NCBI GenBank assembly: GCA_020721805.1
Contig: DYMB01000003.1
Coordinates: 1-35,920 of the forward strand
Direction of reading: 5' to 3'
DNA from: Acetofilamentum sp.
GTDB taxonomy: Bacteria > Hydrothermota > 32-111
Length of the DNA: 35,920 nucleotides
Part shown: positions 7,588-16,615 of the stretch, one piece after another
Numbering within the stretch: position 1 is the stretch's first letter
Layout of the letters: each line of letters starts with the position of its first letter
The notes under the pieces: model-generated
Told to the model about the DNA's origin: nothing
The model's input: only the letters and a program-made list of their open reading frames with translations
Databases searched by the model: none
Program-made: the position numbers and the translations under genes

Positions 7588-8454
7588 TTATTCTTTTTTC
7601 AACTTTAAATTAAGATAATTTTTAAAATCAGTAAATTTTATGGAATCGGTTATCGAATAAACATTCAACAGATCGTTTAAAAGAACAAAAGAGTCTGGAT
7701 ATTTTTTTCTACCAGTCTTTAAAATCTGCTCCGCTTTTTTAAGATTTCCCATAATTGCGTAAATATTTCCTTTCAAAGAATAATAGAAAGTATCATCTTC
7801 AAATTTTTTAAAATAGGAATCAAGAAAAAAACTGGCTCTAGAAAAGTTTGAACAATCCATAAGGGAAAGAATATAAAGTTGATAAAAATCTCTATTTTCA
7901 GGATATTTTCTTTTCAATTTTTCAAAAAGTATCTTTAGAGATTCAAAATCTTTTTTTTCATAAAATTCTTGTATATTAAACAAAATATTCAACATATTTT
8001 TGTCATTGGAATTATGTGAAGAAATCTCATAATCGTTTGTAAATCCATTAAATTGAAAATACCTGCTTATGATAAAGTTTAAAGCTTTCAGATCGTTTAA
8101 AAAAGAGATTCTGGCAAGATTTTTCTCAGTTATTATGGTTTCAGAAGGAAGGTCGAATAATTCATAAAAATATATTTGAGAATCATTTTTTAAATTGAAA
8201 AATATTTTTTTGTGCTGGTAATCGATACTGGAAGGAGAAAAAAAAATTTTTGAATTAAAGGATAGATCGAAAACCACAAAAAAATAAATATTTGAAATGG
8301 AATCAAAATCTAATGAGAATCCGTTATAACTTGAATACAAAATTTTTTCACCTTCTGGGAAAAGATTTGAATTAAAAGGATAGATAAAAAATGTATCGGA
8401 TAAAAGATAGATAAAAAGAAATAATAAAAAAAGATAAAAAATAATTTTTTTCAC
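7588..8454 (-). CDS. Exported TPR protein
   Basis: The protein has 288 residues. Residues 1-19 form a signal peptide or membrane anchor (MKKIIFYLFLLFLFIYLLS). The first half is beta-type sequence without a recognised domain. The second half (about 165-275) holds tetratricopeptide-like helices, for example FESLKILFEKLKRKYPENRD and LKGNIYAIMGNLKKAEQIL, which usually mediate protein contacts. It would act at the outer face of the inner membrane or in the periplasm. Its start overlaps the pseudo-peptidase gene by 4 nt (ATGA), so the two are co-translated. The exact role is unknown. Confidence 0.65.
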   Translation of the reverse strand: MKKIIFYLFLLFLFIYLLSDTFFIYPFNSNLFPEGEKILYSSYNGFSLDFDSISNIYFFVVFDLSFNSKIFFSPSSIDYQHKKIFFNLKNDSQIYFYELFDLPSETIITEKNLARISFLNDLKALNFIISRYFQFNGFTNDYEISSHNSNDKNMLNILFNIQEFYEKKDFESLKILFEKLKRKYPENRDFYQLYILSLMDCSNFSRASFFLDSYFKKFEDDTFYYSLKGNIYAIMGNLKKAEQILKTGRKKYPDSFVLLNDLLNVYSITDSIKFTDFKNYLNLKLKKE

Positions 8455-9941
8455 ATCTTTTCGATAATTTCAAAAAGGTTTTTTACAAAATCTTTCTGTT
8501 TAATATTTTTAAAATCAAGTTTTTCTTCCAATTTTTTGGAAAGTAAAAATCCTTCCATTTCGAATACTGATGAAAAAGGATCTATTATGATCGAATCAAG
8601 TAGTACCCAACCATCCTGATAATAAATATTTTCAGGATTGATGAATTGAAACTTTTTTACACTTTTTGTCCACAGATCGGTTAAAGAATTTTTTTTATAA
8701 CTTTCATCTATATTGATTTCAAAATTTGAAAGAGTCAACAAAAATCTTATTAAAATAAGATTGTTTTTAACTGTATAATTTGAAATATCTATAGGAATAT
8801 TTTCCTCATCCTCATCTTCATACTGCGCTAAAATTTTTGAAATGATACCAGATGTAAAAGCAAAATTTGTGACAAGGATACTGAACGCTTCAATTTTTTC
8901 CCTTTTATATTCACCTTTTAAAAAAAAGTTTTTATTTTTTGAGATTTCTCTTATGTAAATTACTTTTGAAAGAGTTCTTAATGCCCAATATGTTCCACGA
9001 AAATTCGATTTTGTGTTTATTGAGAATCTAATATCGTTTTCATCTATATCAACTATGAAAGGATACTGATACTTACCCGGTCTTATGTATAGATCGGATA
9101 TTTCAAAAATATCATTTAGATCATATCCCATAATTTCAAAGAATTTTTTTGCCGTATAGGCGATATCTTTTCCCTTAAACATCGTATTTACATTCTCATC
9201 AAGGTGAACAGGATATGTTCTAAAAAAGGGATCACCATATATATAGGAAGGAACATTTTGAGCTTGCAATTTTAATTTTTTTGAAACTTCTTCCTCCAGA
9301 TTAGTTTTCAATTTTTTATATTCTTCACATGTAAGAGAATCAAGTTCCTTTATATGTTTTCTTATCATTTCATCCTTTAAGTTGTTTACTTTTAGAAAGA
9401 ATTCATAGTAATTGTTATAATTTTTACTTTTAGCATATTGGTTTCTTAGATATAAAATGTTTTTAATCTTATCTTTGAAATTTTCTATCGGTTTGAAGAA
9501 ATGTGTTTGAATCTTTTTTATGTCATGAAGAGAAACGGCATGTTCGGAAAGATCGGCAAGATGACTTGTGGTTGTTTCCTTATTGTTAAAATTTATTCTG
9601 GTGTTTATAAGTTCCATTATGACAATGATAAGTTCATCATAATAATTTTCCTGTTGGGGAGTAGATTTTATTAAAAAATTGATTCTCTTTATATTTTCAA
9701 ATGTTCTTTTTTGTTCATCGTTAAATTTTTTGGGAAACTTTTTATATAAACCGATAAGTTCAAGATAATTGCTATCGGATAAAAAATAGTTGTTTAAATC
9801 ACTAACACTGCTTAAAATTCTTTTTTTGTTTTCACTGGTTGCATTTGTTAAAAGATTCCATTTTTCCTTTTGATAATTTATAAGGTGATTTTTAAGATTG
9901 TCATAAACATTTTCAAAGAGTTCATTAATGTTATTGTTCAT
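8451..9941 (-). CDS. Degenerate M3-like peptidase lacking HEXXH
   Basis: The protein has 496 residues, mostly helical. Two stretches match the M2/M3 gluzincin fold: RNQYAKSKNYNNYYEFFLKV (166-185), and DLYIRPGKYQYPFIVDID (283-300) followed by YWALRTL (318-324). In active relatives the second block runs into LHELGHAVY; here the zinc site reads SKVIYI (325-330). The motif's His/Glu residues are gone, and the nearby HAF of active relatives is PF here. The glutamate region EAFSILVTN (351-359) is still recognisable. There is no signal peptide, so it is probably cytoplasmic. It is likely a non-catalytic binding protein derived from a peptidase. A good Shine-Dalgarno (AGGAG, 5 nt spacing) precedes the ATG. 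It shares an operon with the TPR gene. Confidence 0.7.
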   Translation of the reverse strand: MNNNINELFENVYDNLKNHLINYQKEKWNLLTNATSENKKRILSSVSDLNNYFLSDSNYLELIGLYKKFPKKFNDEQKRTFENIKRINFLIKSTPQQENYYDELIIVIMELINTRINFNNKETTTSHLADLSEHAVSLHDIKKIQTHFFKPIENFKDKIKNILYLRNQYAKSKNYNNYYEFFLKVNNLKDEMIRKHIKELDSLTCEEYKKLKTNLEEEVSKKLKLQAQNVPSYIYGDPFFRTYPVHLDENVNTMFKGKDIAYTAKKFFEIMGYDLNDIFEISDLYIRPGKYQYPFIVDIDENDIRFSINTKSNFRGTYWALRTLSKVIYIREISKNKNFFLKGEYKREKIEAFSILVTNFAFTSGIISKILAQYEDEDEENIPIDISNYTVKNNLILIRFLLTLSNFEINIDESYKKNSLTDLWTKSVKKFQFINPENIYYQDGWVLLDSIIIDPFSSVFEMEGFLLSKKLEEKLDFKNIKQKDFVKNLFEIIEKM

Positions 9942-9959
9942 AAAAACTCCTTTTTTAAA

Positions 9960-9987
9960 ATTATATGAATAAAATTTAAATATTCAA
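9960..9987 (-). promoter_or_regulatory. Promoter for the pseudo-peptidase/TPR operon
   Basis: Read leftward, TTGAAT (9987-9982), a 16-nt spacer and a perfect TATAAT (9965-9960) should start a transcript near 9953. An AGGAG site follows at 9951-9947, giving a short leader of about 12 nt before the ATG at 9941. Confidence 0.65.
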
Positions 9988-10109
9988 CATTTTTTTTGTA
10001 ACTATTTAAAATAACGATATTTAAAAAAAATCAAAATTTATGAAAAAACTTTTTTACCTTTTAAATGATAAAATAATAATAACTTAGAAAAATATTTTTT
10101 TAACATTTA

Positions 10110-10137
10110 TTGACTTATAATCATTTTATAGTATTAT
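10110..10137 (+). promoter_or_regulatory. Promoter of ybbR operon, probably leaderless
   Basis: TTGACT (10110-10115), a 16-nt spacer and TATTAT (10132-10137) end 6 nt before the ATG at 10144. Normal spacing puts the first transcribed base at the A of the ATG. No Shine-Dalgarno is present. Confidence 0.5.
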
Positions 10138-10143
10138 TCTTTT

Positions 10144-11073
10144 ATGCATATCGACTTTTTTAAAAACAATTTATTTTTAAAGGTTATTGCGCTTATTCTT
10201 GGTATTTTTATATGGTTTTATTCTTTTTTAGAAGAAAATTTAATTTTTGAATTACCTGTTCAGTCCAAGGTGATATTTTTTAATAATGAAAAAAAATCTT
10301 CATATATGGAGTATTCTGATACTATATATGTAGATTTTGAAGGTAAAAGAAAAGATTTTTTATTGTTGAAACTTTTAAAAAAGATCCCACTCTATGAAAT
10401 AAAGGTGGAAGAGGAAAGTAATGGGGAGAAGAATGAAGTTTTGAATTTTGATAATATAATCGTTCCAAAACAGGTTAATCTGAACCCAATAAAATTTAAA
10501 AATAGAAGAGTCTTGAAATATTTTATAGATGATAAAGAATTTAAAAAAGTTATAGTCAAACCTGTATTCAATAATTTTCTTAATGCAAAATTATCATTTT
10601 ATAAAGATATCGAAGTGACTCCTCAAATGCTAGAAATATCTGGTCCCTCTATACTATTGAAAAATATTGATTTTGTTGAGACTGAAGGGGTGGATCTTTT
10701 GAAGGTAAACAAAAGCAAAATTACTACCGTGAAGATAAAAAAGATCAATTTTGTTGATTATGAAACGAATAATGTTACTTTAAAAATATTTGTAGAAAAA
10801 AAAGTGACAAAAATTTTTAAAAATATTCCGGTTCTTTTTGTTAACCGTGATAAAAGATTTCATATCTTACCTGATAGTCTTAACGCAAATATAAAAGTTG
10901 AAGGTCCTGTTTCTATTCTTGAAAAGATTCTACCAGGTGAGTTAACACTAACACTTGATCTTGCAAGTGTAAACAAAAAAGGAGAGTATTCTTTAAGGTT
11001 GAACCCACCGGTAATAGAGTTTTTGAAGGTAATAAGTATTGAACCTTTTGAAGTGAGAATTGTTGTCGAATGA
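10144..11073 (+). CDS. YbbR-domain membrane-anchored protein
   Basis: The protein has 309 residues. It opens with MHIDFFKNNLFLKVIALILG and IFIWFYSF, the typical N-terminal anchor helix (about 9-27) of YbbR/CdaR proteins. The extracytoplasmic part contains several YbbR-like beta repeats, seen as ...NIPVLFVN... and ...VEGPVSILEKI.... In many bacteria YbbR (CdaR) regulates the diadenylate cyclase CdaA encoded just upstream. No cyclase gene is in this window, so its partner is elsewhere or its role differs. The stop overlaps the tsaD start by 4 nt. The start is supported by the anchor helix and by the promoter spacing. Confidence 0.85.
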   Translation: MHIDFFKNNLFLKVIALILGIFIWFYSFLEENLIFELPVQSKVIFFNNEKKSSYMEYSDTIYVDFEGKRKDFLLLKLLKKIPLYEIKVEEESNGEKNEVLNFDNIIVPKQVNLNPIKFKNRRVLKYFIDDKEFKKVIVKPVFNNFLNAKLSFYKDIEVTPQMLEISGPSILLKNIDFVETEGVDLLKVNKSKITTVKIKKINFVDYETNNVTLKIFVEKKVTKIFKNIPVLFVNRDKRFHILPDSLNANIKVEGPVSILEKILPGELTLTLDLASVNKKGEYSLRLNPPVIEFLKVISIEPFEVRIVVE

Positions 11074-12068
11074 CTCTTATTCTTGGAATTGAAACTTCAT
11101 GTGATGAAACATCCGTTGCGATAGTTGAAAATGGAGTAAAAGTCTTATCAAATGTTGTTAAAACACAGGCAATACATTCAAACTATGGTGGAGTTGTTCC
11201 AGATTTATCCTCAAGGGAACATGTTAATTTTATATTTAATGTATTTTCTGATGCTATAAAGATGGCAAAAGTAAAAGTTGATGATATAGATGTAATTTCT
11301 GTTGTAAATGGTCCCGGTCTTGTTGGATCTTTGATGGTTGGGGTATCCTTTGCACAGGCTCTCGGGTTAAGATACTCGAAGAAACTTATAATAACTGATC
11401 ATGTGATCGGGCATATATATGGTAATGTTTTGACTTATGGAAACTTAGAATTTCCAATGATCTCTTTGGTTGTTTCTGGTGGGCATACATCCCTTTTTTT
11501 AGTAAAAGAGGATTTTTCTCTTGAACCTGTTGGTAAGACTCTTGATGATGCAGCCGGAGAGGCGTTTGATAAATGTGCGAAACTTTTAAATCTTGGTTAT
11601 CCAGGTGGACCAATGATAGAAAAATATTCTAAAGAGGGTGATCAAAATTTTTTTAAGTTTCCAGTTGCCAGAGTTAGCGATTATAATTTTTCATTCAGCG
11701 GATTAAAAACTTCTGTCCTTTATTATTTGAGATCAAAAGATAAAGATTTTATTGAAAAAAACATACATAATATAGCAGCTTCAATACAGAAAGCTGTAGT
11801 TGATCAGCTTTTATCTGTTATGAAAAAATATTTTATTGATAACAAAAAGAGAATGATAAGATCTGTTTCCATTGCCGGTGGGGTATCAGCCAATTCATAT
11901 TTAAGGAATAGGTTTATCAATCTTTTTAAAGGAAAGGGATGTGAAATTTATATCCCCAATTTCGAGTATTGCACTGATAATGCAGCTTTAACTGCAGGTT
12001 ATGCGTATTTGAAGTATAAAAAAAATGAATTTTCGGATATAGGTATAAAAGTTTATTCAAGGAATTGA
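11070..12068 (+). CDS. tsaD: tRNA N6-threonylcarbamoyladenosine transferase TsaD
   Basis: The protein has 332 residues, the normal length. It opens with LILGIETSCDETS, the family hallmark (Kae1/YgjD). The metal ligands His111 and His115 are in DHVIGHIYGN, VSGGHTSL forms the nucleotide-binding loop, and CTDNAAL near the C terminus holds the conserved Asp. With TsaB, TsaC and TsaE it makes the t6A37 modification on tRNAs that read ANN codons, from threonylcarbamoyl-AMP. The partners are not encoded here. It sits between ybbR (4-nt overlap) and the isoaspartyl methyltransferase gene (1-nt gap), all one operon. Confidence 0.97.
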   Translation: MTLILGIETSCDETSVAIVENGVKVLSNVVKTQAIHSNYGGVVPDLSSREHVNFIFNVFSDAIKMAKVKVDDIDVISVVNGPGLVGSLMVGVSFAQALGLRYSKKLIITDHVIGHIYGNVLTYGNLEFPMISLVVSGGHTSLFLVKEDFSLEPVGKTLDDAAGEAFDKCAKLLNLGYPGGPMIEKYSKEGDQNFFKFPVARVSDYNFSFSGLKTSVLYYLRSKDKDFIEKNIHNIAASIQKAVVDQLLSVMKKYFIDNKKRMIRSVSIAGGVSANSYLRNRFINLFKGKGCEIYIPNFEYCTDNAALTAGYAYLKYKKNEFSDIGIKVYSRN

Positions 12069-12069
12069 A

Positions 12070-13245
12070 ATGGATAATAAAGATTTTGTTGAATTGAACA
12101 GAATGGTTATAGAAAAAATTGAAAAAATTGTTGGAAAACTTAACCCAAAAGATATTGAAATTTTTCAGAAGTATAACAGGTTGGATTTTATTGACAATGT
12201 TTGTATCGTGGAGGATGGCAAAAGGATCAGATTGGATGTTAATAAAATTCTATCAGATTTTAATCTTTTAAAAAAAATTTATAATGATACCCCAATAAAT
12301 TTTTTTATAGATGAGGAAACGGTTTCATCAATTTCCAGCCCATCTTTGATTTTCTATATGATCAGATTGTTGAACTTAAAAGAAAAAGATAAGGTTCTTG
12401 AAATAGGTCCTGGAACAGGGTATTCAACATCATTGCTTTCATCAATAAACGATAAAGGTTTTATCTTCTCTACCGAACTGAATCAAATTGTTTATGAAAT
12501 TTTAAAAAGGAATGTTGAAAAATTTGATCTGAAAAATGTGCATATAGAGAATGTGGATGGAGGTTTTGGTTTAAATGATTTTGCGCCTTTTGATAACATA
12601 GTTGTTTTTTGTGGAGTGGCTGATATTACAAGGTTCTGGATAGATCAGTTAAAAACTGGAGGGAAAATCGTTGCACCTCTTTCAACAAGAGGATTTCAAG
12701 TTTTGGTTGATTTAAAAAAGGATGAAAAGGGAAGAATGATGGGCAAACCAATTTCCCAGGTTCATTTTTTCCCTCTAAAGGGAAATTTTTCAATCATATC
12801 TCACTATTCTTATTATGAAAAAAGTTTGAAAAGTTTAAAAAATATAATAGATGAAAAATCAAGCATAGATTTTGAATTAACCGATAAACTTGAACATCTG
12901 GATGATGATCAGATAAAAGATTTTCTTTTCTATCTATCCATCAATGATGAAAATTTTATCACCTATTATCCGAATGAAACTTCAAAAACTGATGTTTATT
13001 ATGGTATTTTTATAAGAAACAGGGGAAGTGGAATAGCTGTTGTTCTTAAAAAGAGGGTCTTTTATTGGGGTAATGAAGAAGCCATACTTATTTTAAGAAG
13101 AAGATTTAATGAGTTTATCAAATCTGGAAAACCCAAAATTAAAGATTGGACTTTAAAAGTTTATCCATCGGATAAGGATTATCTAAAAACTGGGAATGAA
13201 CTGCTAATCTATAGGAAAAGTTCTTTAACTATATTTTCACGCTGA
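12070..13245 (+). CDS. pcm: Protein-L-isoaspartate O-methyltransferase, extended
   Basis: The protein has 391 residues; classic Pcm has about 210. An extra N-terminal region (1-75) precedes the PCMT domain. Residues 87-123 show the family pattern: SISSPSLIFYMIRLL, then the S-adenosylmethionine loop VLEIGPGTGYSTSLLS. The later block GGKIVAPLS is also typical. The C-terminal 140 residues are an extension I do not recognise. The enzyme methylates isoaspartyl residues formed by ageing of Asn/Asp in proteins, starting their repair in the cytoplasm. The ATG is one base after the tsaD stop. The 3' end overlaps ftsX on the other strand by 9 nt. Confidence 0.85.
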   Translation: MDNKDFVELNRMVIEKIEKIVGKLNPKDIEIFQKYNRLDFIDNVCIVEDGKRIRLDVNKILSDFNLLKKIYNDTPINFFIDEETVSSISSPSLIFYMIRLLNLKEKDKVLEIGPGTGYSTSLLSSINDKGFIFSTELNQIVYEILKRNVEKFDLKNVHIENVDGGFGLNDFAPFDNIVVFCGVADITRFWIDQLKTGGKIVAPLSTRGFQVLVDLKKDEKGRMMGKPISQVHFFPLKGNFSIISHYSYYEKSLKSLKNIIDEKSSIDFELTDKLEHLDDDQIKDFLFYLSINDENFITYYPNETSKTDVYYGIFIRNRGSGIAVVLKKRVFYWGNEEAILILRRRFNEFIKSGKPKIKDWTLKVYPSDKDYLKTGNELLIYRKSSLTIFSR

Positions 13246-14148
13246 TCTTTTTTTTAATGTTCTTTTTAAATTATCGTCCTTCTTTATCTCCCTTATCTCA
13301 AAGATACATTGTTTTACTGAAAGAATGGATCCGATTAAACCTAAAAGTGTTCCAAAAAAGAGAAAGAAGAATAGAGCATTTTTGTTCATAAAGATTATAT
13401 TGGGAATCTTTTTTGAGATGAACTCAACAAGTATGTAAAGAATTATCGTTGAAAGGAAAGATCCAAAAAATCCATAAATGGTACCTTCTATTATATAAGG
13501 CGTTTCTATATAAGTTTCAGTGGCACCGATTATATCCATTATATCTATCTGCTCCTTTCTTGAAAGAACGGTTAATCTTATCGTATTGAAGACTATAAAG
13601 ATTGATGCAAAAACGATTATTATTCCCAAAATCACATCAATAAGAAAGAGAATCTTTACCATTCTATCCAGTTCATTTATCCATTCGGCACCGTAGTCAA
13701 CATCATCTATACCATCAAAAATTTTTATTTTTTCAGAGATCTCTTTTAAATTTTCAGGTGTTTTAAAAGCCATACTGATATTGATTTTAATGGATGGTGG
13801 TAATGGATTGGTTTCGAATGCTGAAAGTAAATTGGAATTCTCTTTTAAATCTTTTTTAAAATCTTCAAGTGCCTGTTCTTTTGATATATATTCTGTTGTT
13901 TGAACTCCAAGTATGGTTGAAATTTTATTTTCTAAATTCTTTATCTGTTCTTCTGTAATATCCTCTTTCAGGTATGCAACCATTTTGACTCTATCTTCAG
14001 CATTAGTTATTACATTTAAAAGGTTTACCGTCCCTATGATGAAGAGTCCAAAAATAAATATTGAAATTGTGATGATGCCTATGGTTATGAGGTTCATCGA
14101 TTTGTTTTTAAAAAATCCTTTAAAAGTCTCCTGTAAAATATAGATCAT
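13237..14148 (-). CDS. ftsX: Cell-division ABC-transporter-like protein FtsX
   Basis: The protein has 303 residues. One membrane helix (about 20-45) is followed by an extracytoplasmic domain (about 50-165) with VKMVAYLKEDITEEQI and YISKEQALEDFKKDL, typical of FtsX. Three C-terminal helices follow, with the cytoplasmic loop SRKEQIDIMDIIGAT that docks on FtsE. FtsEX controls septal peptidoglycan hydrolases in response to ATP hydrolysis. The start overlaps the ftsE stop by 4 nt. No cognate hydrolase or EnvC-like partner is in the window. Confidence 0.95.
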   Translation of the reverse strand: MIYILQETFKGFFKNKSMNLITIGIITISIFIFGLFIIGTVNLLNVITNAEDRVKMVAYLKEDITEEQIKNLENKISTILGVQTTEYISKEQALEDFKKDLKENSNLLSAFETNPLPPSIKINISMAFKTPENLKEISEKIKIFDGIDDVDYGAEWINELDRMVKILFLIDVILGIIIVFASIFIVFNTIRLTVLSRKEQIDIMDIIGATETYIETPYIIEGTIYGFFGSFLSTIILYILVEFISKKIPNIIFMNKNALFFFLFFGTLLGLIGSILSVKQCIFEIREIKKDDNLKRTLKKRSA

Positions 14149-14843
14149 TCTTTACTCCCCCCTGAAAAATCCAATTTAAAAATATCCTCTGGATTAACTA
14201 TTTTCCCTTCTCTTAAACCGATTATCTTTCCTATAGATTTTTTTATCAAGGAATAATCATGGGTTGCCATAAGGATAGCTGTTCCTTTTGTATTGATATC
14301 AAAAAGGATATCCATTATCTCTCTGGTACCTTCCGGATCAACATTACCTGTTGGTTCATCTGCGATAAGAATGAATGGTTCCTTTACCAGTGCTCTTGCG
14401 ATGGCAACTTTTTGTTGCTCCCCTCCTGAAAGTTGATAGGGAAAAGAATTTCTTTTATGTGATATTTTTACAAGGGATAATGCTTCGAGAGTCTTTTTTC
14501 TGATGTTCTGGTATTTTTCACCTGTTACCTGCAAAGCAAAGGCAACATTATCATAAACATTTCTATCTTTCAAAAGTTTAAAATCTTGAAAGATCACACC
14601 TATTCTTTTTCTTAAAAGTGGAATTTCATTTTGTTTGATTGTTTTACTACTAAAATTTTCAACAATGATTTCTCCTTCGGAAGGGAAAATTTCCATATAG
14701 ATCATTTTTAAAAGTGTTGATTTTCCAGCACCACTTCTACCGATAAGATAATAGAATTGTCCTTTGTCAAACTTCAAATTTATTCTATTTAAAGCGAGCC
14801 AGTCATTTTTATAATATTTTGAAACATTTCTAAATTCTATCAT
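14145..14843 (-). CDS. ftsE: Cell-division ATP-binding protein FtsE
   Basis: The protein has 232 residues. Walker A is GRSGAGKSTLLK, the Q-loop region reads GVIFQDFKLL, the ABC signature is LSGGEQQKVAIARAL and Walker B is LIADEPTGNVDPE, followed by the H-loop ATHDY. All catalytic residues are intact. It powers FtsX in the inner membrane at the division site. It overlaps transketolase upstream by 14 nt and ftsX downstream by 4 nt, so it is co-transcribed with carbon-metabolism genes, an unusual pairing. Confidence 0.96.
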   Translation of the reverse strand: MIEFRNVSKYYKNDWLALNRINLKFDKGQFYYLIGRSGAGKSTLLKMIYMEIFPSEGEIIVENFSSKTIKQNEIPLLRKRIGVIFQDFKLLKDRNVYDNVAFALQVTGEKYQNIRKKTLEALSLVKISHKRNSFPYQLSGGEQQKVAIARALVKEPFILIADEPTGNVDPEGTREIMDILFDINTKGTAILMATHDYSLIKKSIGKIIGLREGKIVNPEDIFKLDFSGGSKE

Positions 14844-15771
14844 AAAGAATTTTCCCCTTTTTCATTATAGATTCTTTACTCAATCCATATTTTTCAAAAA
14901 GTTCTTCAACTTTACCTGATTCACCAAAGGTGTCATTTACTGAAACCGATTCTATAGGGAGTGGATGGTTTCTTACAACATATTCTGCGATGGAACCGAA
15001 GAGTCCACCAATTAAGGAATGTTCCTCGCAAACGAGTATCCCCTTTGAAATATCGATTATACTATCAAGAGTCTTTGTATCAAGTGGCTTTAAAGTGTAC
15101 ATATCAACAACACCTGTATCTATTCCTTCTTTTTCAAGTTCCAGCATAGCCATAAGAGAATATGAAACGAGTTGTCCTGTTGCAACTATCGTTATATCTT
15201 TTCCTATTTTATGTATATAAGAACCACCTATTTCAAAATCCTGATCTTTTTTATAAATTTCATAAACATCATTTCTTGGTAAACGCATATATAGATAGGA
15301 TTCGTAATGGTATATTTTTTCCATAAGGTTTGAAACCATATTTGGATCTGAGGGAGAAAGGATTGTGATTTTTGGGATTACTCTTGTAATTGCTATATCT
15401 TCAAGCATTTGATGACTTGCCCCATCTTCTCCTACTGAGATTCCTGCATGTGTTGAGATCAATTTAACATTCCAGGAAGGATAGGCTATGGAATTTCTTA
15501 TCTGATCGTAAACTCTTCCAGTTAGAAATACTGCAAAAGATGAACAGAAAGGTTTAAATCCTACAGAAGCAAGACCTGCCGCTGTAACGACCATATCAGC
15601 TTCCGATATACCCATATCAAAAAATCTTTCAGGAAATTCCTTTTTGAAAAATTCAGTTTTAGTGGATTTTGCAAGATCGGCATCTAAAACAACAATATCA
15701 TCATACTTTTTCCCAAGATTAACCAGTTCTTTTCCGTAAACGGCTCTCAAAGATGATTTTTTTTTAAACAT
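14830..15771 (-). CDS. Transketolase, C-terminal subunit
   Basis: The protein has 313 residues and covers the pyrimidine-binding and C-terminal domains of a two-subunit transketolase. Visible landmarks are DADLAKSTKTEFF, PERFFDMGISEADMV (with the Glu that activates thiamine diphosphate), HAGISVGEDGASHQ and the C-terminal GILVCEEHSLIGG. Together with the N-terminal subunit it transfers two-carbon units in the non-oxidative pentose phosphate pathway. The start overlaps the partner's stop by 8 nt. Split transketolase is common in archaea, Thermotogota and several anaerobic bacteria. A DXS-like enzyme is less likely because of the short split form. Confidence 0.92.
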   Translation of the reverse strand: MFKKKSSLRAVYGKELVNLGKKYDDIVVLDADLAKSTKTEFFKKEFPERFFDMGISEADMVVTAAGLASVGFKPFCSSFAVFLTGRVYDQIRNSIAYPSWNVKLISTHAGISVGEDGASHQMLEDIAITRVIPKITILSPSDPNMVSNLMEKIYHYESYLYMRLPRNDVYEIYKKDQDFEIGGSYIHKIGKDITIVATGQLVSYSLMAMLELEKEGIDTGVVDMYTLKPLDTKTLDSIIDISKGILVCEEHSLIGGLFGSIAEYVVRNHPLPIESVSVNDTFGESGKVEELFEKYGLSKESIMKKGKILYDRI

Positions 15772-16579
15772 TTGAAAGTTCCATTAAAGCTTTTTCAAAC
15801 TCTTCTTTGTTTGGTGGATTTCCATGAAAATCAACATTATTTTCCATAAAGGAAACACCTTTTCCTTTTATAGTATTGGCAATAATGAATACAGGTTTTT
15901 TCTTTATTTTATCCGCTGAAGTGAAAGTTTTATCTATTTCTTTAAAATCATGCCCATCCATTTCAAATGTAGCAAAACCAAAAGATTCGAATTTTTCTTT
16001 TGTTGGTCTAGGATCCTTTATATCCTCTATTTTCCCATCAATTTGTAAATGGTTGTAATCGAGTATGATACGGAGATTATCAAGTTTATATCTTATGGAA
16101 CTCATCAACGCTTCCCATATCTGACCCTCGTTTATTTCGCCATCACCTATCATAACAAAAACTTTCGATGGAATATTTTTTAACTTTAATCCAATAGCGA
16201 CACCGTTTGCAAAAGATAATCCCTGTCCGAGAGAACCTGTTGATGTTTCAACTCCAGGTGTTAGTTTTCTGGAAGGATGTCCCTGAAGTATGGAATTGAT
16301 TTTTCTAAAACTTAAAAGTTCATTTTCACTTATTATACCTTTATAAGCAAGACAGGTGTATAAGGCTGCTGAGGCATGCCCCTTTGAAAGAATGAATCTA
16401 TCCCTGTCGGGCTTATCATAATTATCTTTAGAATAATTCATTTTTTGAAAATAAAGATAAACCATTATATCTATAGCGGAAAAAGAGCCTCCGATATGAC
16501 CAGATGAAGCGTTGTAAACCATTTTTAAAATATCTATTCTTGCTTTTTTTGATATCTTTTTTAATCTCTCTATATCCAT
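15764..16579 (-). CDS. Transketolase, N-terminal subunit
   Basis: The protein has 271 residues: the thiamine-diphosphate (PP) domain. It shows SGHIGGSFSAIDI, DRFILSKGHASAALY, GHPSRK, STGSLGQGLSFANG and the diphosphate/Mg motif GDGEINEGQIWEA ending in DYNHLQIDG. It works with the C-terminal subunit in the cytoplasm. It is the first gene of an operon that continues with ftsE and ftsX. The start has no Shine-Dalgarno, but a good promoter ends 8 nt upstream, so the message may be leaderless. Confidence 0.93.
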   Translation of the reverse strand: MDIERLKKISKKARIDILKMVYNASSGHIGGSFSAIDIMVYLYFQKMNYSKDNYDKPDRDRFILSKGHASAALYTCLAYKGIISENELLSFRKINSILQGHPSRKLTPGVETSTGSLGQGLSFANGVAIGLKLKNIPSKVFVMIGDGEINEGQIWEALMSSIRYKLDNLRIILDYNHLQIDGKIEDIKDPRPTKEKFESFGFATFEMDGHDFKEIDKTFTSADKIKKKPVFIIANTIKGKGVSFMENNVDFHGNPPNKEEFEKALMELSNV

Positions 16580-16587
16580 AATTTTAA

Positions 16588-16615
16588 ATATTACTCTTTC
16601 TTAAAATTTTGTCAA
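16588..16615 (-). promoter_or_regulatory. Promoter of transketolase-ftsEX operon, near-leaderless
   Basis: Read leftward, TTGACA (16615-16610), a 16-nt spacer and TAATAT (16593-16588) end 8 nt before the ATG at 16579. The expected transcript would have 0 to 2 leader bases, and no Shine-Dalgarno is seen. Confidence 0.6.

Noticed and set aside
9942-10143. Possible RNA gene in the largest gap
   Set aside because: The stretch is almost all A/T, with no cloverleaf or stable stem; two divergent promoters account for it.
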